Notes: generated from the sequence alone by a model not told the origin. Counted from the first letter of the stretch, positions 8,869 to 17,353 are shown. The stretch: DNA of 44,726 nt from Betaproteobacteria bacterium (GCA_024641855.1 JAHECG010000014.1:1-44726); one strand, 5' to 3'. Translations and numbers: made by a program.

Positions 8869-9795
8869 TTACCATGCGCCGCGCAGCATGGCGATGCCAT
8901 GCGCGCCGTGTTCCCACGCCTGGCTCAAGTGACTGGCTTGCATACCCCCAATCACAAAAACCGGCAAAGGATAATCTTGGGTGAAGCGGCGCACTGGATC
9001 CCAACCCAAGGTCGCCGCATCCGGATGCGAAGCCGTCGGCAACACCGATCCCAGCAACACATAGTCCAATTGCAAAGCCGCTGCATGATCCAGTTCCTCG
9101 CGCGTGTGGCAAGAAGCGCCACACCAATCGATAGCTGGGCGCTGTTCGATTTGCATCAACCGCTGCGCAGTCAGGTGTACGCCATCCACACCCGCCTTAA
9201 GCGCAATTTCTGGCGCGGCATTTAGCATCACCCGCGCGCCATAGGCATGAGCCCTTTTTGTTACGCGTCGCGCAATGGCCACCAGCGCCGCATCGGCCAA
9301 ATTTTTCTCTCGCACCTGCACGAGGCGTAAACCCTGACGCAACGCCATTTCCAGGCGCGCAAAAAACATAGCTTCACCTAATTCCGCGAGATTGCTCACG
9401 CCCATCACCGGCGGCAAGGATAAGCCACGCAAGATCGGTCCGTTGGCCGGTAGCACCGGTTCCACGCTCACAGTCTCGGCGCGCTCCCAAGAAAGGATTT
9501 GTCCTTCGTGCGGATGCGGCTCGCCTTGCCAGGTGGTGACGCGATAAAAATGCAGCTTCACCGTAGCGTGGGGATAAGTAAAAATTTGCGTCACCCAGGG
9601 GTAGGCCTGCGTCACCTCCAAACCCAACTCTTCTTTAATTTCGCGCAACAGTGCCGCATGCACCGTTTCATTCGGCTCGACTTTGCCGCCGGGAAACTCC
9701 CAGTAGCCCGCATAAGGCTTGCCTGCTGGCCGTTGCGCCATCAAGAAAGTGCCATCGGGTTTGGTGATAACGGCTACGGCGACGTCAGTCAACAT
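8869..9795 (-). CDS. Nudix hydrolase (MutT-like) fused to a ThiE-like domain
   Basis: This 308-residue fusion has two parts. The N-terminal Nudix domain (about residues 1-135) carries the box GGKVEPNETVHAALLREIKEELG, consistent with MutT-type removal of 8-oxo-dGTP. The C-terminal part (about 150-308) is a thiamine phosphate synthase/TenI-like barrel with NAAPEIALKAGVDGVHL and LLGSVLPTASHP. The fusion is known in many beta- and gammaproteobacteria. The role of the ThiE-like half there is uncertain, and I cannot say whether it makes thiamine phosphate. The start lies three bases after the stop of the DUF815 ATPase, in an argJ-led operon. Confidence 0.92.
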   Translation of the reverse strand: MLTDVAVAVITKPDGTFLMAQRPAGKPYAGYWEFPGGKVEPNETVHAALLREIKEELGLEVTQAYPWVTQIFTYPHATVKLHFYRVTTWQGEPHPHEGQILSWERAETVSVEPVLPANGPILRGLSLPPVMGVSNLAELGEAMFFARLEMALRQGLRLVQVREKNLADAALVAIARRVTKRAHAYGARVMLNAAPEIALKAGVDGVHLTAQRLMQIEQRPAIDWCGASCHTREELDHAAALQLDYVLLGSVLPTASHPDAATLGWDPVRRFTQDYPLPVFVIGGMQASHLSQAWEHGAHGIAMLRGAW

Positions 9796-9798
9796 CTT

Positions 9799-10668
9799 CT
9801 AGCGCGATTTCTTGGTCGCTTGCCGACCAACCCAGTCGCGTGCAAATTGCCACGCCACGCGACCGCTACGCGCGCCTCTTGTTAGCGCCCACTGCAGTGC
9901 GGCACGATGACGCGCTTCATCGTCACCAGCATCACCACCCAACCGCTTCACCCAGTGATCGGCGATCTCGAGATAGTCAGTTTGCTCGAAGGAATAAAAC
10001 GATAACCAAATACCAAAACGCTCGGACAAGGAAATTTTTTCCTCCACCGCTTCATCGGGATGGACTTCTTCACCGACATGCTGCGTAGCGGCATTCTCCG
10101 CCATATATTCCGGCATCAAGTGCCGACGATTCGACGTGGCATACACCAACAAATTATCACTATTAGAAGCGATTGAGCCATCCAAGATCGCCTTCAACGC
10201 TTGATATCCGGCCTCTTCCGCACCAAAGGAGAGATCGTCGCAATACAAAATAAAACGTTCCGGGCGGCCATAAATCATATCCACGATTTCAGGCAGGTCA
10301 CTGAGGTTTTGTTTTTCAACTTCGATTAAACGCAATCCTTTAGATGCGTATTGATTTAACACCGCTTTCACCAAAGAAGATTTACCGGTACCGCGCGCTC
10401 CAGTGAGTAAGACATTATTCGCCGGTTGACCATTCACGAATTGACGGGTGTTGCGCTCGATGATTTTCTTTTGCTCATCGACTCCGCGCAAATCCGCCAG
10501 CCGAATTCGGTGTGGATGTGCCACCGGCTTTAAAAAGCTGCGACCATTTAGATTGCGCCAGCGATAGGCAATGGCGGCTTGCCAATCGGGTGCCAATGGT
10601 TGCGGCGCCAGCAAGCCTTCCAAACGCGTGATCAGCGCCTCAGCGCGATTCATTAGAGATTCGTTCAT
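9799..10668 (-). CDS. DUF815 family AAA-type ATP-binding protein
   Basis: This P-loop ATPase of about 289 residues belongs to the DUF815 family, whose cellular role is not established. Visible are Walker A GARGTGKSS, a Walker B-like segment FILYCDDLSF, and a sensor-like YATSNRRHLMPEYM, which suggest an AAA-like fold. A longer frame extends to 10770 but overlaps argJ by about 95 bases. I prefer MNESLMNRAEALI at 10668, which begins eight bases after the argJ stop. The neighbours argJ (upstream) and the Nudix-ThiE fusion (downstream) are a recurrent betaproteobacterial trio, but they do not reveal the function. Confidence 0.87.
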   Translation of the reverse strand: MNESLMNRAEALITRLEGLLAPQPLAPDWQAAIAYRWRNLNGRSFLKPVAHPHRIRLADLRGVDEQKKIIERNTRQFVNGQPANNVLLTGARGTGKSSLVKAVLNQYASKGLRLIEVEKQNLSDLPEIVDMIYGRPERFILYCDDLSFGAEEAGYQALKAILDGSIASNSDNLLVYATSNRRHLMPEYMAENAATQHVGEEVHPDEAVEEKISLSERFGIWLSFYSFEQTDYLEIADHWVKRLGGDAGDDEARHRAALQWALTRGARSGRVAWQFARDWVGRQATKKSR

Positions 10669-10675
10669 GGTGAAA

Positions 10676-11902
10676 TTAGCTGCGATATTCCGCGTTGATC
10701 TTGACGTAGTCGTAGGAAAAATCGCAGGTCCAAACCGTGGCGTTGGCTGCACCGCGATGCAACACAACACGCACTAAAATTTCCGGTTGCTGCATGATGC
10801 GTTGACCATCGGCTTCGCGATAACTGGCCGCACGCCCCCCATTTTCAGCAACCAACACATCGCCCAAAAATAGTTGCAACTTAGATACATCCAGATCATG
10901 AATCCCGGCATAACCAATCGCCGCCAGAATCCGCCCCAAGTTGGGATCAGATGCAAAAAATGCCGTTTTAACCAAAGGCGAATGCGCGATGGCATAAGCA
11001 ATTCGGCGACACTCTGCTTCGTTTTTACCGTCTTCCACTTGGATGGTCATGAACTTGGTCGCACCTTCGCCGTCGCGCACGATGGCTTGCGCCAATAGCG
11101 TTGCCACTTCGGTCACGGCATCGCGCAGAGCCAAATAATCATCGCCCGTGGTGCCACTCACCTGTGCGCCGCCTTTGCCGGTGGCAATCAACACACAAGC
11201 ATCATTGGTGGAAGTATCGCCATCCACTGTAATGCAGTTAAACGACTTAGCCGTGGCGTGCTGCAAGATGGCTTGCAACACCGCTTGCGGCACTGCCGCA
11301 TCAGTCGCGATAAAACCCAACATCGTAGCCATATTGGGATGGATCATGCCCGAGCCTTTAGCGATGCCGGTGATCGTAGCGGTCTGCCCGGAAATGCTGA
11401 CTTGTTTGGAGAATGCCTTGGGCACGATGTCCGTCGTCATGATGGCTTGCGCCGCATCAAACCAATCAGCTTGTCCTAAATGATCGACACAGGAAGGCAG
11501 GCCTTGGGTAATTTTATCGACGGGCAGAGGCTCCATGATGACGCCGGTAGAGAACGGCAACACTTGCTCCGGATTGCAACCGATTAACTCGGATAAAGCG
11601 CTACACACCGTTGTCGCGCGGCTCAAACCCTCATCGCCGGTACCGGCATTGGCATTGCCGGTATTGATCACCAGCGCCCGAATCGATTTCCCAGATTCCA
11701 AATGATTGCGGGCGATCGTCACCGGTGCAGCACAAAAGCGATTTTGGGTAAAAACGGCTGACACTTCGGCGTGATCTTCAATCGCCATCACAAGCAAATC
11801 CTTACGTCCCGGTTTCTTGATATTGGCCTCGGCAACCCCCAAAGAAATACCTGAGATTGGCAATAATTGTTCGCGCGGTGTGGGTGTGAAATTAACGGGC
11901 AT
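10676..11902 (-). CDS. argJ: Bifunctional glutamate N-acetyltransferase / ornithine acetyltransferase ArgJ
   Basis: ArgJ moves the acetyl group from N-acetylornithine to glutamate, recycling it in arginine synthesis. Some members also make N-acetylglutamate from acetyl-CoA. The 408-residue precursor is cut autocatalytically just before the Thr of the ATMLG motif, here in [13 protein letters not shown]. That Thr becomes the nucleophile of the beta chain. Other family signatures are NTGNANAGTG and [12 protein letters not shown]. The gene leads a minus-strand operon with the DUF815 ATPase and the Nudix-ThiE fusion and is divergent from rppH. Confidence 0.96.
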   Translation of the reverse strand: MPVNFTPTPREQLLPISGISLGVAEANIKKPGRKDLLVMAIEDHAEVSAVFTQNRFCAAPVTIARNHLESGKSIRALVINTGNANAGTGDEGLSRATTVCSALSELIGCNPEQVLPFSTGVIMEPLPVDKITQGLPSCVDHLGQADWFDAAQAIMTTDIVPKAFSKQVSISGQTATITGIAKGSGMIHPNMATMLGFIATDAAVPQAVLQAILQHATAKSFNCITVDGDTSTNDACVLIATGKGGAQVSGTTGDDYLALRDAVTEVATLLAQAIVRDGEGATKFMTIQVEDGKNEAECRRIAYAIAHSPLVKTAFFASDPNLGRILAAIGYAGIHDLDVSKLQLFLGDVLVAENGGRAASYREADGQRIMQQPEILVRVVLHRGAANATVWTCDFSYDYVKINAEYRS

Positions 11903-12025
11903 GGCTTAAATGAAGGCGTTGATTAAAAACGTCATTGTACCCGATCGTCAGCCCCACGCTGCGCGCCTTTCATTGCCGAATGAAATATGAAACAATGATG
12001 TCAGTTAAGAAATTAAGGAATTGGA

Positions 12026-12535
12026 ATGATAGACCGCGATGGGTACCGCCCCAATGTCGGCATCATTTTATGTAACGCCAAAAACGAAGTTTTTTGGGGC
12101 AAGCGAATACGTGAGCATTCTTGGCAATTCCCGCAAGGTGGCATCGACAAAGGGGAATCGCCAGAACAAGCTATGTACCGAGAACTGTACGAAGAGGTTG
12201 GGCTAGAATCCCAACATGTACGGATTTTAGGCCGCACCAAAAACTGGTTGCGTTACGAGGTGCCGACACATTGGATTAAGCGTGAGTGGCGCAGTAGCTA
12301 TAAGGGCCAAAAACAAATTTGGTTCTTGTTGCGCTTGACCGGGCGCGACTGCGACGTCAGTTTGCGCGCAAGTGGTCATCCCGAATTCGACGCTTGGCGT
12401 TGGAGCGAATATTGGGTGCCCCTAGAGTCCGTCATCGAATTTAAGCGTGAAGTCTATCGACTCGCGCTGAATGAGTTGGCGACCTATATTGAACGTGACC
12501 GGCGCGAGCCATTACGCTCTGCCGAAAACGTTTAA
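12026..12535 (+). CDS. rppH: RNA pyrophosphohydrolase RppH
   Basis: RppH removes pyrophosphate from the 5' triphosphate end of mRNA, which opens it to RNase E decay. The 169-residue protein begins [17 protein letters not shown] and has the Nudix box [22 protein letters not shown]. It also has the RppH-specific segments SWQFPQGG and [10 protein letters not shown]. An AAGGA lies ahead of the ATG. It is monocistronic in appearance, divergent from argJ and separated from the rubrerythrin gene by about 205 bp. Confidence 0.96.
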   Translation: MIDRDGYRPNVGIILCNAKNEVFWGKRIREHSWQFPQGGIDKGESPEQAMYRELYEEVGLESQHVRILGRTKNWLRYEVPTHWIKREWRSSYKGQKQIWFLLRLTGRDCDVSLRASGHPEFDAWRWSEYWVPLESVIEFKREVYRLALNELATYIERDRREPLRSAENV

Positions 12536-12643
12536 TCCATCAATTCATACGTCGCATGGACTGATTTTTTTCACGACACTGTGTTTAAAATCAGCCCCTG
12601 CGGCCCTTCTTGCAAATCTTCATCTACGCTTAAAAGACAGCGC

Positions 12644-12673
12644 TTGACAGCTTAAGCGCGCCTTACTTATACT
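12644..12673 (+). promoter_or_regulatory. Sigma70-type promoter for the rubrerythrin operon
   Basis: A perfect -35 TTGACA (12644-12649) is followed after 17 bp by TTATAC, or after 18 bp by TATACT (12668-12673). The predicted transcript starts near 12680, about 60 bases before the rubrerythrin ATG. This is the best sigma70-like promoter in the window and fits strong expression of the stress module. Confidence 0.75.
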
Positions 12674-12684
12674 ACGTATACAGA

Positions 12685-12699
12685 TTAGATTAAGTCTAA
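12685..12699. promoter_or_regulatory. Short dyad just downstream of the rubrerythrin promoter
   Basis: TTAGA and TCTAA flank a five-base centre and together form a 15-bp dyad placed just after the predicted transcription start. The position suits a repressor operator, but the arms are short and AT-rich and match no binding motif I can name with confidence. Confidence 0.25.
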
Positions 12700-12740
12700 C
12701 TGATATAAAATGTTTACAACCCCGCTACTAGGAGACCGCG

Positions 12741-13160
12741 ATGAATCTCAAAGGCTCTAAAACCTTCGATAATCTGAAAGCCGCATTTGCCGGTGAATCT
12801 CAAGCAAACCGCCGTTATTTGTACTTTGCAGCTAAAGCCGACGTTGAAGGCTACAACGACGTTGCTGCTGTTTTCCGCTCCACCGCAGAAGGTGAAACTG
12901 GCCATGCGCACGGCCATTTAGAGTATATGGAAGCCGTTGGCGATCCAGCTACTGGCTTGCCGATTGGCCCCACCGGCGACAACCTGAAAGCCGCTATCGC
13001 TGGCGAAACCCACGAATACACCGATATGTATCCAGGGATGGCCAAGTCTGCACGCGAAGAAGGTTTCGACGAAATCGCTGACTGGTTCGAAACCCTGGCC
13101 AAAGCGGAGCGTTCCCACGCCAACCGTTTCCAGAAAGCATTCGATAGCCTCGACGGCTAA
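12741..13160 (+). CDS. Rubrerythrin (ferritin-like diiron protein without rubredoxin domain)
   Basis: Rubrerythrins reduce hydrogen peroxide at a diiron site. The 139-residue protein is a four-helix ferritin-like domain with metal-ligand motifs at [36 protein letters not shown] and [12 protein letters not shown]. It lacks the C-terminal rubredoxin domain of classical rubrerythrins, so its electrons must come from a separate partner. The Fe-S protein encoded next is a candidate (inference). AGGAG precedes the ATG. It is the first gene of a four-gene module and is followed by a strong intercistronic hairpin. Confidence 0.94.
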   Translation: MNLKGSKTFDNLKAAFAGESQANRRYLYFAAKADVEGYNDVAAVFRSTAEGETGHAHGHLEYMEAVGDPATGLPIGPTGDNLKAAIAGETHEYTDMYPGMAKSAREEGFDEIADWFETLAKAERSHANRFQKAFDSLDG

Positions 13161-13177
13161 TCGTTGTAAGCAACACC

Positions 13178-13204
13178 CTTCTACTCCTGCGCAAGGAGTA
13201 GAAG
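13178..13204 (+). other. Intercistronic RNA hairpin between rubrerythrin and the Fe-S gene
   Basis: CTTCTACTCC pairs perfectly with GGAGTAGAAG around a seven-base loop. No T run follows, so it is unlikely to be a simple terminator. A 3' stabiliser or attenuating stem between the rubrerythrin message and the rest of the operon is more likely. The next gene has its own AAAGG ribosome binding site after the stem. Confidence 0.7.
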
Positions 13205-13231
13205 ACTTCCCCATCATAGAAAGGCCAAGCA

Positions 13232-14563
13232 ATGACTGCACGTGAAGGTAGTCTCGAAGCGCCCACACGCCATGCCCTAGATTGGAAATCTCCCAGCTTT
13301 TGGGATGAAGCCGCGCTCAATCAAGAGTTACACCGGGTATTCGATATCTGTCACGGTTGCCGCCGCTGCGTCAGTTTATGCACCTCATTTCCTACGTTGT
13401 TTGATTTAGTTGATGACTCACCAACCCAGGAAATGGACGGGGTGAAGACTGAAGATTATTGGCAAGTCATTGATCAATGCTATTTGTGCGACCTATGCTT
13501 TTTGACCAAATGTCCTTACGTGCCGCCCCATGAATGGGAGCTGGATTTCCCGCACCTGATGTTGCGCGCCAAGGCCATCAAGTACAAAAAAGGCGAAACC
13601 AAATTCCGCGACAAACTGCTTTCCAGCACCGATACGCTGGGCAAGCTCGCAACGATTCCGGTCGTGGTGCAGACCGTTAATGCACTGAATAAAACTCCAG
13701 CCGCACGCGCTGTGATGGATAGCGCTTTAGGCATTCATAAAGACCGCCAGTTACCCGAATATGCGTCCGCTAAATTTCGCGACCATGCCGCACCCCAAGC
13801 CGATTTCCCTGTAAAAAATGGCGAACGTACGCCGGGCAAAGTCGCGCTCTACGCTACCTGCTATGTGAATTACAACGAGCCAGGCATTGGCCACGACTTA
13901 TTGAAAATATTAGCGCACAACGAAATTCCTGCACGCTTAGTGGAAAAAGAAGCCTGCTGCGGCATGCCAAAATTAGAACTGGGTGATCTCGATGCCGTTG
14001 AGCAACTGAAAAACATCAACATTCCGCATCTCGCGCAACTGGCGCGGGACGGTTATGCGATTCTCACCGCAGTTCCCTCCTGCACCCTGATGTTCAAACA
14101 AGAATTACCATTGATGTTCCCGGATGATGTCGATGTGAAAGCTGTTGCCGAAGCGATGTGGGATCCGTTCGAATATTTAATGTTGCGCAACAAAGATAAT
14201 TTACTGAAAAAAGATTTTCAAAAACCATTGGGCAATGTGTCTTATCACATCGCCTGCCATTTACGGGTGCAAAAAATCGGCCAAAAAACCCGCGAGATGC
14301 TGCAATTAGTGCCCGAGACAAAAGTGAACACCGTCGAACGCTGCTCCGGTCACGATGGCACTTGGGGGGTTAAAACCGAATTCTTCGACAACTCGATGAA
14401 AATCGGCAAGCCGGTATTCAAAGCCATGGCCAACAACGAACCCGATTACATCAGCTCCGATTGCGCCATCGCTGGGCGTCACATCATGCAAGGCATGGGT
14501 GAAGGAACAACAGCACAGAAAGAACATCCGATCACCTTGATTCGCATCGCGTACGGCCTGTAA
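13232..14563 (+). CDS. GlpC/HdrD-like iron-sulfur protein (two 4Fe-4S motifs, CCG domains)
   Basis: This 443-residue protein is related to the Fe-S subunit C of anaerobic glycerol-3-phosphate dehydrogenase and to heterodisulfide reductase subunit D. It has two N-terminal 4Fe-4S motifs, CHGCRRCVSLC and CYLCDLCFLTKC, the latter with one extra residue before the last Cys. Two cysteine-rich (CCG) domains follow: EKEACCGMPKLELGD and the variant ERCSGHDGTWG, in which the double Cys is reduced to one as in GlpC-like proteins. No GlpA or GlpB gene is nearby, so a glycerol phosphate role is unlikely. Linkage to rubrerythrin suggests electron transfer in peroxide or iron metabolism (inference). Confidence 0.87.
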   Translation: MTAREGSLEAPTRHALDWKSPSFWDEAALNQELHRVFDICHGCRRCVSLCTSFPTLFDLVDDSPTQEMDGVKTEDYWQVIDQCYLCDLCFLTKCPYVPPHEWELDFPHLMLRAKAIKYKKGETKFRDKLLSSTDTLGKLATIPVVVQTVNALNKTPAARAVMDSALGIHKDRQLPEYASAKFRDHAAPQADFPVKNGERTPGKVALYATCYVNYNEPGIGHDLLKILAHNEIPARLVEKEACCGMPKLELGDLDAVEQLKNINIPHLAQLARDGYAILTAVPSCTLMFKQELPLMFPDDVDVKAVAEAMWDPFEYLMLRNKDNLLKKDFQKPLGNVSYHIACHLRVQKIGQKTREMLQLVPETKVNTVERCSGHDGTWGVKTEFFDNSMKIGKPVFKAMANNEPDYISSDCAIAGRHIMQGMGEGTTAQKEHPITLIRIAYGL

Positions 14564-14574
14564 AGGAGACCCCA

Positions 14575-14871
14575 ATGGCAAATGAAGGCTATCACGAACC
14601 GGTAGAAAAACTCAGCGCAGAAACCATGGATATGCATCGCGCCATCGTCTCGCTGATGGAAGAACTGGAAGCGGTCGATTGGTATAACCAACGTGTCGAC
14701 GCTTGCACCGATACCGAGTTGAAACGCATTCTGGCGCACAATCGGGATGAAGAAAAAGAACACGCCGCCATGGTGCTGGAATGGATACGCCGCCATGACC
14801 CCGTATTCGATCACGAATTAAAAGACACGCTATTCAGTGAAGGCCCGATCGCCGGCCAACACAAAGCGTAA
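14575..14871 (+). CDS. Encapsulated-ferritin-like protein (EncFtn family) without cargo tail
   Basis: This 98-residue all-helical protein closely resembles, as I recall it, the encapsulated ferritin of Rhodospirillum rubrum: HRAIVSLMEELEAVDWYNQR and LAHNRDEEKEHAAMVLEW are near-identical in kind. EncFtn forms an annular decamer with ferroxidase sites made at a two-subunit interface. The equivalent metal-site and entry residues are present: Glu29, Glu30, Glu32, Trp36, Glu60 and His63. The protein stops soon after LFSEGPIAGQHKA. It lacks the long C-terminal tail with the encapsulin-targeting peptide, and no encapsulin gene lies beside it. It begins 11 bp after the Fe-S gene and is followed by DUF3501. 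Confidence 0.85.
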   Translation: MANEGYHEPVEKLSAETMDMHRAIVSLMEELEAVDWYNQRVDACTDTELKRILAHNRDEEKEHAAMVLEWIRRHDPVFDHELKDTLFSEGPIAGQHKA

Positions 14872-14895
14872 ATTATGAATCCTCAGGAGTTGAGC

Positions 14896-15480
14896 ATGCC
14901 CAAACTTTCCCGCGCCAATTTAATGACGCTCGAAGCCTATGCTAAGGCGCGCCCAGAACTGCGCGCACAAATCATCGCCCACAAAAAAAATCGCGCCATC
15001 GCCTTGGGAGACCATATTACGCTGGCCTTTGAAGATGAACTCACCATGCGCTACCAGATTCAAGAAATGCTGCGCGTCGAACGCATCTTCGAAGAGGCCG
15101 GCATTCAAGATGAATTGGACGCGTATAACCCACTCATTCCGGATGGCACTAATTTCAAAGCCACGATGTTGATCGAATATCCCGATGTCGCAGAGCGCCA
15201 AACAATGCTGGCTCGCCTCAAAGGCATCGAAGATAAACTCTGGGTGCAAGCTGACGGACAATCTAAAATATTTGCGATCGCGGATGAAGATATGGAGCGT
15301 GCGAACGAAGAAAAAACTTCCGCCGTACATTTCATACGCTTTGAGCTTGATGCGGCCAGTATCGCCGCGATCAAGGCCGACGCACCAATCAGCATGGGCG
15401 TAGACCACCCGGAATACACCGCGCAAATCCCCGCCTTGCCAGAAGCCACCCGCGCATCTTTAGCCAAAGATTTGGCCTAA
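14896..15480 (+). CDS. DUF3501 family protein
   Basis: This protein of about 194 residues belongs to DUF3501, a family of unknown function that commonly sits beside rubrerythrin and GlpC-like genes. I see no signal peptide or membrane segment and only one possible metal-ligand cluster (GVDHPEYTAQ). The start at 14896 (MPKLSRANLMTLEAYA) is preferred over an in-frame ATG at 14875 because CAGGAG stands seven bases before it. It ends the four-gene module. The context implies a role in peroxide or iron handling, but no activity can be read from the sequence. Confidence 0.85.
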   Translation: MPKLSRANLMTLEAYAKARPELRAQIIAHKKNRAIALGDHITLAFEDELTMRYQIQEMLRVERIFEEAGIQDELDAYNPLIPDGTNFKATMLIEYPDVAERQTMLARLKGIEDKLWVQADGQSKIFAIADEDMERANEEKTSAVHFIRFELDAASIAAIKADAPISMGVDHPEYTAQIPALPEATRASLAKDLA

Positions 15481-15730
15481 CGCGAACCCACCTTTGCCTC
15501 ACTACTGAAATTTAGTACTGCAGAGGGGATGGGGAATTTCCATATACCCAGACACATGAGCACATTTATCATAAATAGCGCCGTTCAATCACGCCTGCAC
15601 ATAATATGCACTTCGCAATATTGTGAGGATTACGACTCCTAAACTGCCTGACTCGAAAAAACCTATCGTTGTTTGAAATTTCGTCACGGACGTGCGGGCT
15701 AGATCCGATGCCATCGAATTATCGTTACTC

Positions 15731-17197
15731 TCAGCCTCCCTCGACAAATTTCTCTCGAGTAATCGCCTCAATACGATCGAGAGCTTCGATAGGCAGGTGA
15801 GTGAACTGCTTGCGTCTGTGCTCAGAGAGTTTCCCTTGATTGGATTGAATCATGCGAATAAGCGCTGAGATGTCTTTGTTCGGCAGATCAAATTCGGTGG
15901 CAATCTGCTGAAAAGCTGCATCATAGCCGACGAGCCACGCTAGTTCTCGCGGGATTTCCTCCTGCACAGCTTTCTGCACCATGGTGTGGAGGAATGCAAC
16001 CTCGCTGTCAAAGTTGATGTAGCGGTAGCTTCTTCCGTTTCCATTTTTTGTCACGATTGGCGTTATATCTCCGCGCGTATAACGCCATAGACGCGTAACT
16101 GGTTTGGAGAAGCCGGATAACACCGCTAGGTAATCCGGGATATTCTTGAGCATCACAGCAGACACCGGCACCACAACGTCCTTTTCGCGCGCGCGCGCTC
16201 TGGCCAGGGCGTGATGTATCAGAAATCGGTGCAACCTGCCATTGCCATCCATGAATGGATGCAGGTATACGAAACCAAAGCCACCTACCGCTGCTTTCAG
16301 CAGTGGGTCATGGCACCGGGTTCCATTGATGAAAGCTTCCAGCCCCGTCATTGCTCTCCGCATATCATCCGGTGTTGGTGGAAAAAAAGTGACGCGCCCC
16401 GTGCTATCTTCGAGCCAGTTTTGCTGGGTTCGATATGAGGCTTCCTGGCTGTATTCATCGCGCACCACAAGATTTTGCAGTTCAACCATCCAGTTTTCAG
16501 TGACAAATTCGGTTTCGCCGATGTGTTGTAGAAGCTGTACGAATCGCTCCTGCTTATCATCGCTAGGCGTTTCTCGCTCAATGGCAAAGCTGCTTCTTGT
16601 CTCCAACAGGTAAAGGTAGCTCAGCGCTCGTTCGTACAATGCAGGGTCAGTGACGGATGTTAGGGCGCGGTCAGCCTCAGCAAGCAGATCCGCGAACACT
16701 GGGGTATTCGGTACGGATGCGCGCTGCACGGTCGGACAGAAGTCGCATGTTCCCAGAGCGTTGTCCCGCACCCTGAACTTGGGACTATTCACCGGCTCAT
16801 CGGCCACAACGTAACGATCGGCAGGAAATAGATCGACATAGCCACCCGTCGATAAGGCTACGACAGGCAGGGATTGGCCGGTCAGCCACTCCCACAGGAA
16901 ACAGATGCGGCGGATGTGAGCGCCGGTTGGCGTAGCCATGAGCCGCTCTACCAACTCGGTCGGGTCAAGATGCTCAAACACAGCATCAATTATTTCCAAG
17001 TTGACGCCCTCGTGCCGTAGTGCGAACTCAAGGTGACGGGTGACGCTATCATCAATGGCGACATTGCGAGGGAATAGCACTTGCGTCTCTGAGTCCACTC
17101 GCTTGTTGACGGCACCGCTTATAAACGCAGGGCATTCCAGCGGGCGAACCTGTAGGCCAAGCTTCCGGACTAAATGGGCGTAACCGACAGGAATCAT
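15731..17197 (-). CDS. Fic family protein (probable AMPylase)
   Basis: Fic enzymes usually transfer AMP from ATP to hydroxyl side chains of target proteins. The 488-residue protein has the complete catalytic motif HPFMDGNGRLHR (residues 313-324), with His313 as base. An upstream S203-F-A-I-E207 resembles the class II inhibitory helix motif (S/T)xxxE, although Arg rather than Gly or Asn follows the Glu. The large N-terminal region (to about residue 190) is unrecognised. The C-terminal segment is helical and ends shortly after IEALDRIEAITREK. It lies alone between conserved operons, in reverse orientation to the module upstream, which suggests horizontal acquisition. No antitoxin partner is visible. 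Confidence 0.88.
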   Translation of the reverse strand: MIPVGYAHLVRKLGLQVRPLECPAFISGAVNKRVDSETQVLFPRNVAIDDSVTRHLEFALRHEGVNLEIIDAVFEHLDPTELVERLMATPTGAHIRRICFLWEWLTGQSLPVVALSTGGYVDLFPADRYVVADEPVNSPKFRVRDNALGTCDFCPTVQRASVPNTPVFADLLAEADRALTSVTDPALYERALSYLYLLETRSSFAIERETPSDDKQERFVQLLQHIGETEFVTENWMVELQNLVVRDEYSQEASYRTQQNWLEDSTGRVTFFPPTPDDMRRAMTGLEAFINGTRCHDPLLKAAVGGFGFVYLHPFMDGNGRLHRFLIHHALARARAREKDVVVPVSAVMLKNIPDYLAVLSGFSKPVTRLWRYTRGDITPIVTKNGNGRSYRYINFDSEVAFLHTMVQKAVQEEIPRELAWLVGYDAAFQQIATEFDLPNKDISALIRMIQSNQGKLSEHRRKQFTHLPIEALDRIEAITREKFVEGG

Positions 17198-17238
17198 GAC
17201 ACCTCGAAGTTTCGTTACTCTATTCGAGAATTTTTCAC

Positions 17239-17252
17239 AATAATTGATTATT
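17239..17252. promoter_or_regulatory. AT-rich dyad upstream of the Fic gene
   Basis: AATAAT and ATTATT flank a two-base centre, about 42 bp upstream of the Fic start, inside a strongly AT-rich stretch (about 17220-17275). This stretch contrasts with its surroundings and probably contains the Fic promoter. The dyad could be an operator, but no regulator is known. Confidence 0.25.
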
Positions 17253-17353
17253 TACTAAATAACTCGAAATATTGTTACCACCGCAGATATACAAGCGAAG
17301 CCCCCGCATGATGTCCACTGCCGCACGGAATAGCCGCATGACGAAAATAAAGG

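Noticed and set aside
10669-10770. Longer N terminus for the DUF815 protein starting at 10770
   Set aside because: It would overlap argJ coding sequence by about 95 bases. The start eight bases after the argJ stop is more natural.
13232-14563. True anaerobic glycerol-3-phosphate dehydrogenase subunit C
   Set aside because: GlpA and GlpB are absent and the neighbours are peroxide and iron genes, so only a GlpC-like label is justified.
15485-15525. Terminator after the DUF3501 gene
   Set aside because: A short palindrome (ACTGAAATTTAGT) with CCTC/GAGG flanks is present, but pairing is interrupted and no T run follows.
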